Below, piece by piece: positions 62,001 through 64,000 of a stretch of DNA of 64,000 bases (position 1 is its first letter; every line of letters begins with the position of its first letter). Origin of the DNA: Pyxicephalus adspersus. Lineage: Eukaryota > Chordata > Amphibia > Anura > Pyxicephalidae. The notes under the pieces were generated by a model. It searched no databases. It was given only the letters and a program-made list of their open reading frames with translations, and was not told the DNA's origin. The stretch is taken from positions 12,612,494 through 12,676,493 of the forward strand of contig NC_092863.1 in the NCBI RefSeq assembly GCF_032062135.1, given 5' to 3'. The translations under genes were made by a program, and so were the position numbers.

Positions 62001-62900
62001 TTTTTTTTTTTTTATAAATAGAGTTTTAGAATCTTAATAAACTGCAGAGTTTAATAAGATGCATTAAAGAAAAACAGCATTTACTGTACATGTGTCACTT
62101 CCATTAATTTCAACAATAGAAAAACAACTGTGATGAGATATGAGCAGCATCATTGACCAGTACAGTATATATCTCATCATGGATTTCAATTGGAGATTCA
62201 CATTGAACTGCACAAGAACAAACAATATAACATATGAAGCAATGTATGTGAATGACATATCTCTGAGGATATCAGACACAATGGGCATATTGATGAATGC
62301 AACCTTAAGAAAAGATAATACATAGATTTCTTACTTACTGTTATCCTGACCTCCTTTTGCTCCTTATCATGGCTCAGACACAAATGAGCATCAAACACAT
62401 AGCAATCACAACTACCTGGTAAGAAATCAGAGTGGAGGGGTAATTAGGTTGCTGCAAAGGTGAGTACACATCTGTGTCAAATCAAGCCAAGCCTCACTAT
62501 GCAAAGGAATTGCTGTTTGAATATGGCAGTGGGTTTACTTTTCAAAACTGCTTGCAGAAAAATGGTTAATATTGGATGGGCCTGCTCATTAATATAATTT
62601 GACAGGTAGTACTGTAGGTGGTTTTAGGCCTAGAATCCACTGGCCTGCAGAAGTATGGAAAACACAGCTTTACTTTGATTTCAGAATAACATATGGCAAT
62701 GGCTTTGACACTGGGCAAAGCAGAATGCTGCACTGAAGTTGAAAAACAAGCAGGGTGTCTGATAAAATGCTTTTAAAAGTAAAACTATGCGTTTGTTTTT
62801 CAGCTTTGAAGCCAGTGGGGACTACGCTTTGGGATCCAAACAAATTTCTCTGCTCAGGTATGTTGTAGTAACATGCATTAACAAAAAATGATAATTTGTG
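59013..62900. other. Intergenic DNA, no gene seen
   Basis: 60050-60300 is GC-richer and non-repetitive (for example cccgccggctcagtccatga), a possible regulatory element. 60621-60644 and 61491-61510 carry the recurring aaatctctccaatgg phrase in opposite orientations. An 11-bp inverted repeat tgatgagatat / atatctcatca is at 62131-62179. Confidence 0.35.
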
Positions 62901-62904
62901 CAGT

Positions 62905-63170
62905 TCATAGGTCAGCACTCTTTGGTCTTTGCAGCACTAGGTCCCAGATTCAAACCTTAGACAGGGCTTTATCAGTATGGAGTTTGCAGGTTCTCTTTGT
63001 GTTTGCATGGGTTTCCTCCCACATTCCAAAAAGCATGCAGTTATGTTGATTGGCTTCCCCCAAAATTGTTAGTTTGTGAGCCCTTGAGGGACAGTTGGTG
63101 ACATGACTATGGACTTTGTACAGTGCTGTGTAATATGTTGGTGCTATATAAATACTGTGTAATATTAATT
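62905..63170 (+). mobile_element. V-type SINE with L2-like tail
   Basis: A tRNA-like head with a B box (cagattcaaacct), then the central V domain (agtatggagtttgcaggttc, gtttgcatgggtttcctccc, aaaaagcatgcagttatgtt), then the tail (ttgagggacagttggtgaca, ctatggactttgtacagtgc, tatgttggtgctatataaat). It is more complete than the copy at 23.35 kb. Confidence 0.8.
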
Positions 63171-64000
63171 TGTAAATGGACACCAGCACAAATGCATTTT
63201 AGGATATCCTACCACATAGAAATGTGCTACTGTGCCTTGTGATGTGCTTCATTGGGAACAATGCTGCATGATTTTTTGGGATGTTTTAAAGTGCAATACC
63301 AGCTCATTTGATTTGAATAAGCTGTCCTAATGCACTGTATGTTAATGCATGTGCTTAAATGCAGTGCACTGCAGCAGAGTGATATGAATGATCCCCTAAG
63401 GGTAGCGGTAAGCTTAGTTGGATGAGGGAGAGAATTTCAGAAAGGGTGGAGACAACCCAAGACAAGTCTTTGAACTGAGCTGCATTCTTATAACTAAAAA
63501 AAAATGTTCTTTTTTTTTTAATAACTTTACCAAATAAATTTTTTTTTTTCTTTATTTTGTAGATCAGTGAATAAATAGAGCGCCTGACTTTAGACCAGAT
63601 GACACTGTAAAGGTAGTAAAGTGCTGCATTGCTACCATTGGGATCCATGCACTGCAATAAATCACTTTACCACAATGTAATGGCATTCATTTATATGGCA
63701 CCCCAATTGGGTTAATATATTCACACTGCAGCGCACCACTAATGCATACAGTAAACTGCACGTTTAAAAATGGCGCATTACTATTTTATGCTGCATCGGA
63801 TTGTGGTCACAGATCATTAAAAATGATTAGGTTGCCTTACTGCAAAGCACATTAATGCATCACAAGTAAGACAGTATTACAATTTACCATTGTTTACGCA
63901 AAGTTACAGGTTTACCTACATTAAAATAAATATATGAATTGTATACAGTACATACAACATCCACAAAAAGAACACTTTGCTATAGTTTGTCAGTTTTAAA
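63171..64000. other. Intergenic DNA to window end, no gene seen
   Basis: AT-rich, with two T runs near 63509-63552. Nothing else is recognised. Confidence 0.4.

Noticed and set aside
62140..62325. 61-codon plus-strand frame that looks protein-like
   Set aside because: No family could be recognised, no flanking splice sites fit a larger gene, and the start lies in a small inverted repeat.

Overview
The window reads as nuclear DNA of a vertebrate, most likely an anuran amphibian. It is AT-rich, intron-split and full of degenerate transposons, with no prokaryotic gene organisation. Three genes can be assembled exon by exon: the 3' end of NSF (+ strand, about 1.8-4.2 kb), a complete WNT3 (- strand, 10.4-18.5 kb) and a complete WNT9B (+ strand, 29.0-35.8 kb). 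NSF(+) WNT3(-) WNT9B(+) is the order and orientation known from human chromosome 17q21. The frog assignment is an inference. It rests on the WNT sequences and on dispersed repeats I recall from ranoid frog genomes: TTAA-flanked palindromic MITEs, a V-type SINE with an L2-like tail, and several unnamed families.

Layout. 1-1.4 kb: a decayed Tc1-like element with a 279-bp MITE inserted in it. 1.8-4.2 kb: the last three coding exons and 3' UTR of NSF. 6.2-7.1 kb and 7.9-9.5 kb: two large inverted-repeat (fold-back) structures. 10.4-18.6 kb: WNT3, four coding exons encoding 354 residues, with a TATA/CCAAT promoter at 18.59-18.65 kb. 18.7-27.8 kb: intergenic DNA between the two divergent WNT genes, mostly repeat debris. 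27.85-28.6 kb: a long purine-rich tract just upstream of the WNT9B promoter. 28.8-35.8 kb: WNT9B, four coding exons encoding 362 residues, with GC, CCAAT and TATA elements. 35.8-64 kb: no protein-coding exon that I can support. This part holds a Tc1-like remnant, L2-like LINE 3' ends in both orientations, MITEs, SINEs, microsatellites and a 507-bp assembly gap at 58.4-58.9 kb.

Function. WNT3 and WNT9B are secreted, lipid-modified ligands that signal through Frizzled receptors. Both predicted proteins keep the 24-cysteine pattern, the acylated serine (Ser211 and Ser226) and an N-glycosylation sequon. NSF is the AAA ATPase that disassembles SNARE complexes; it is a syntenic neighbour and not part of the WNT pathway.

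I found no convincing new biological system. The most unusual observations are a 26-bp block lying in the same orientation in both arms of an otherwise inverted repeat (a microinversion), upstream AUGs at both WNT genes (an in-frame one at WNT3 and an overlapping uORF at WNT9B), and an 18-bp tandem duplication that lengthens the WNT9B signal peptide.
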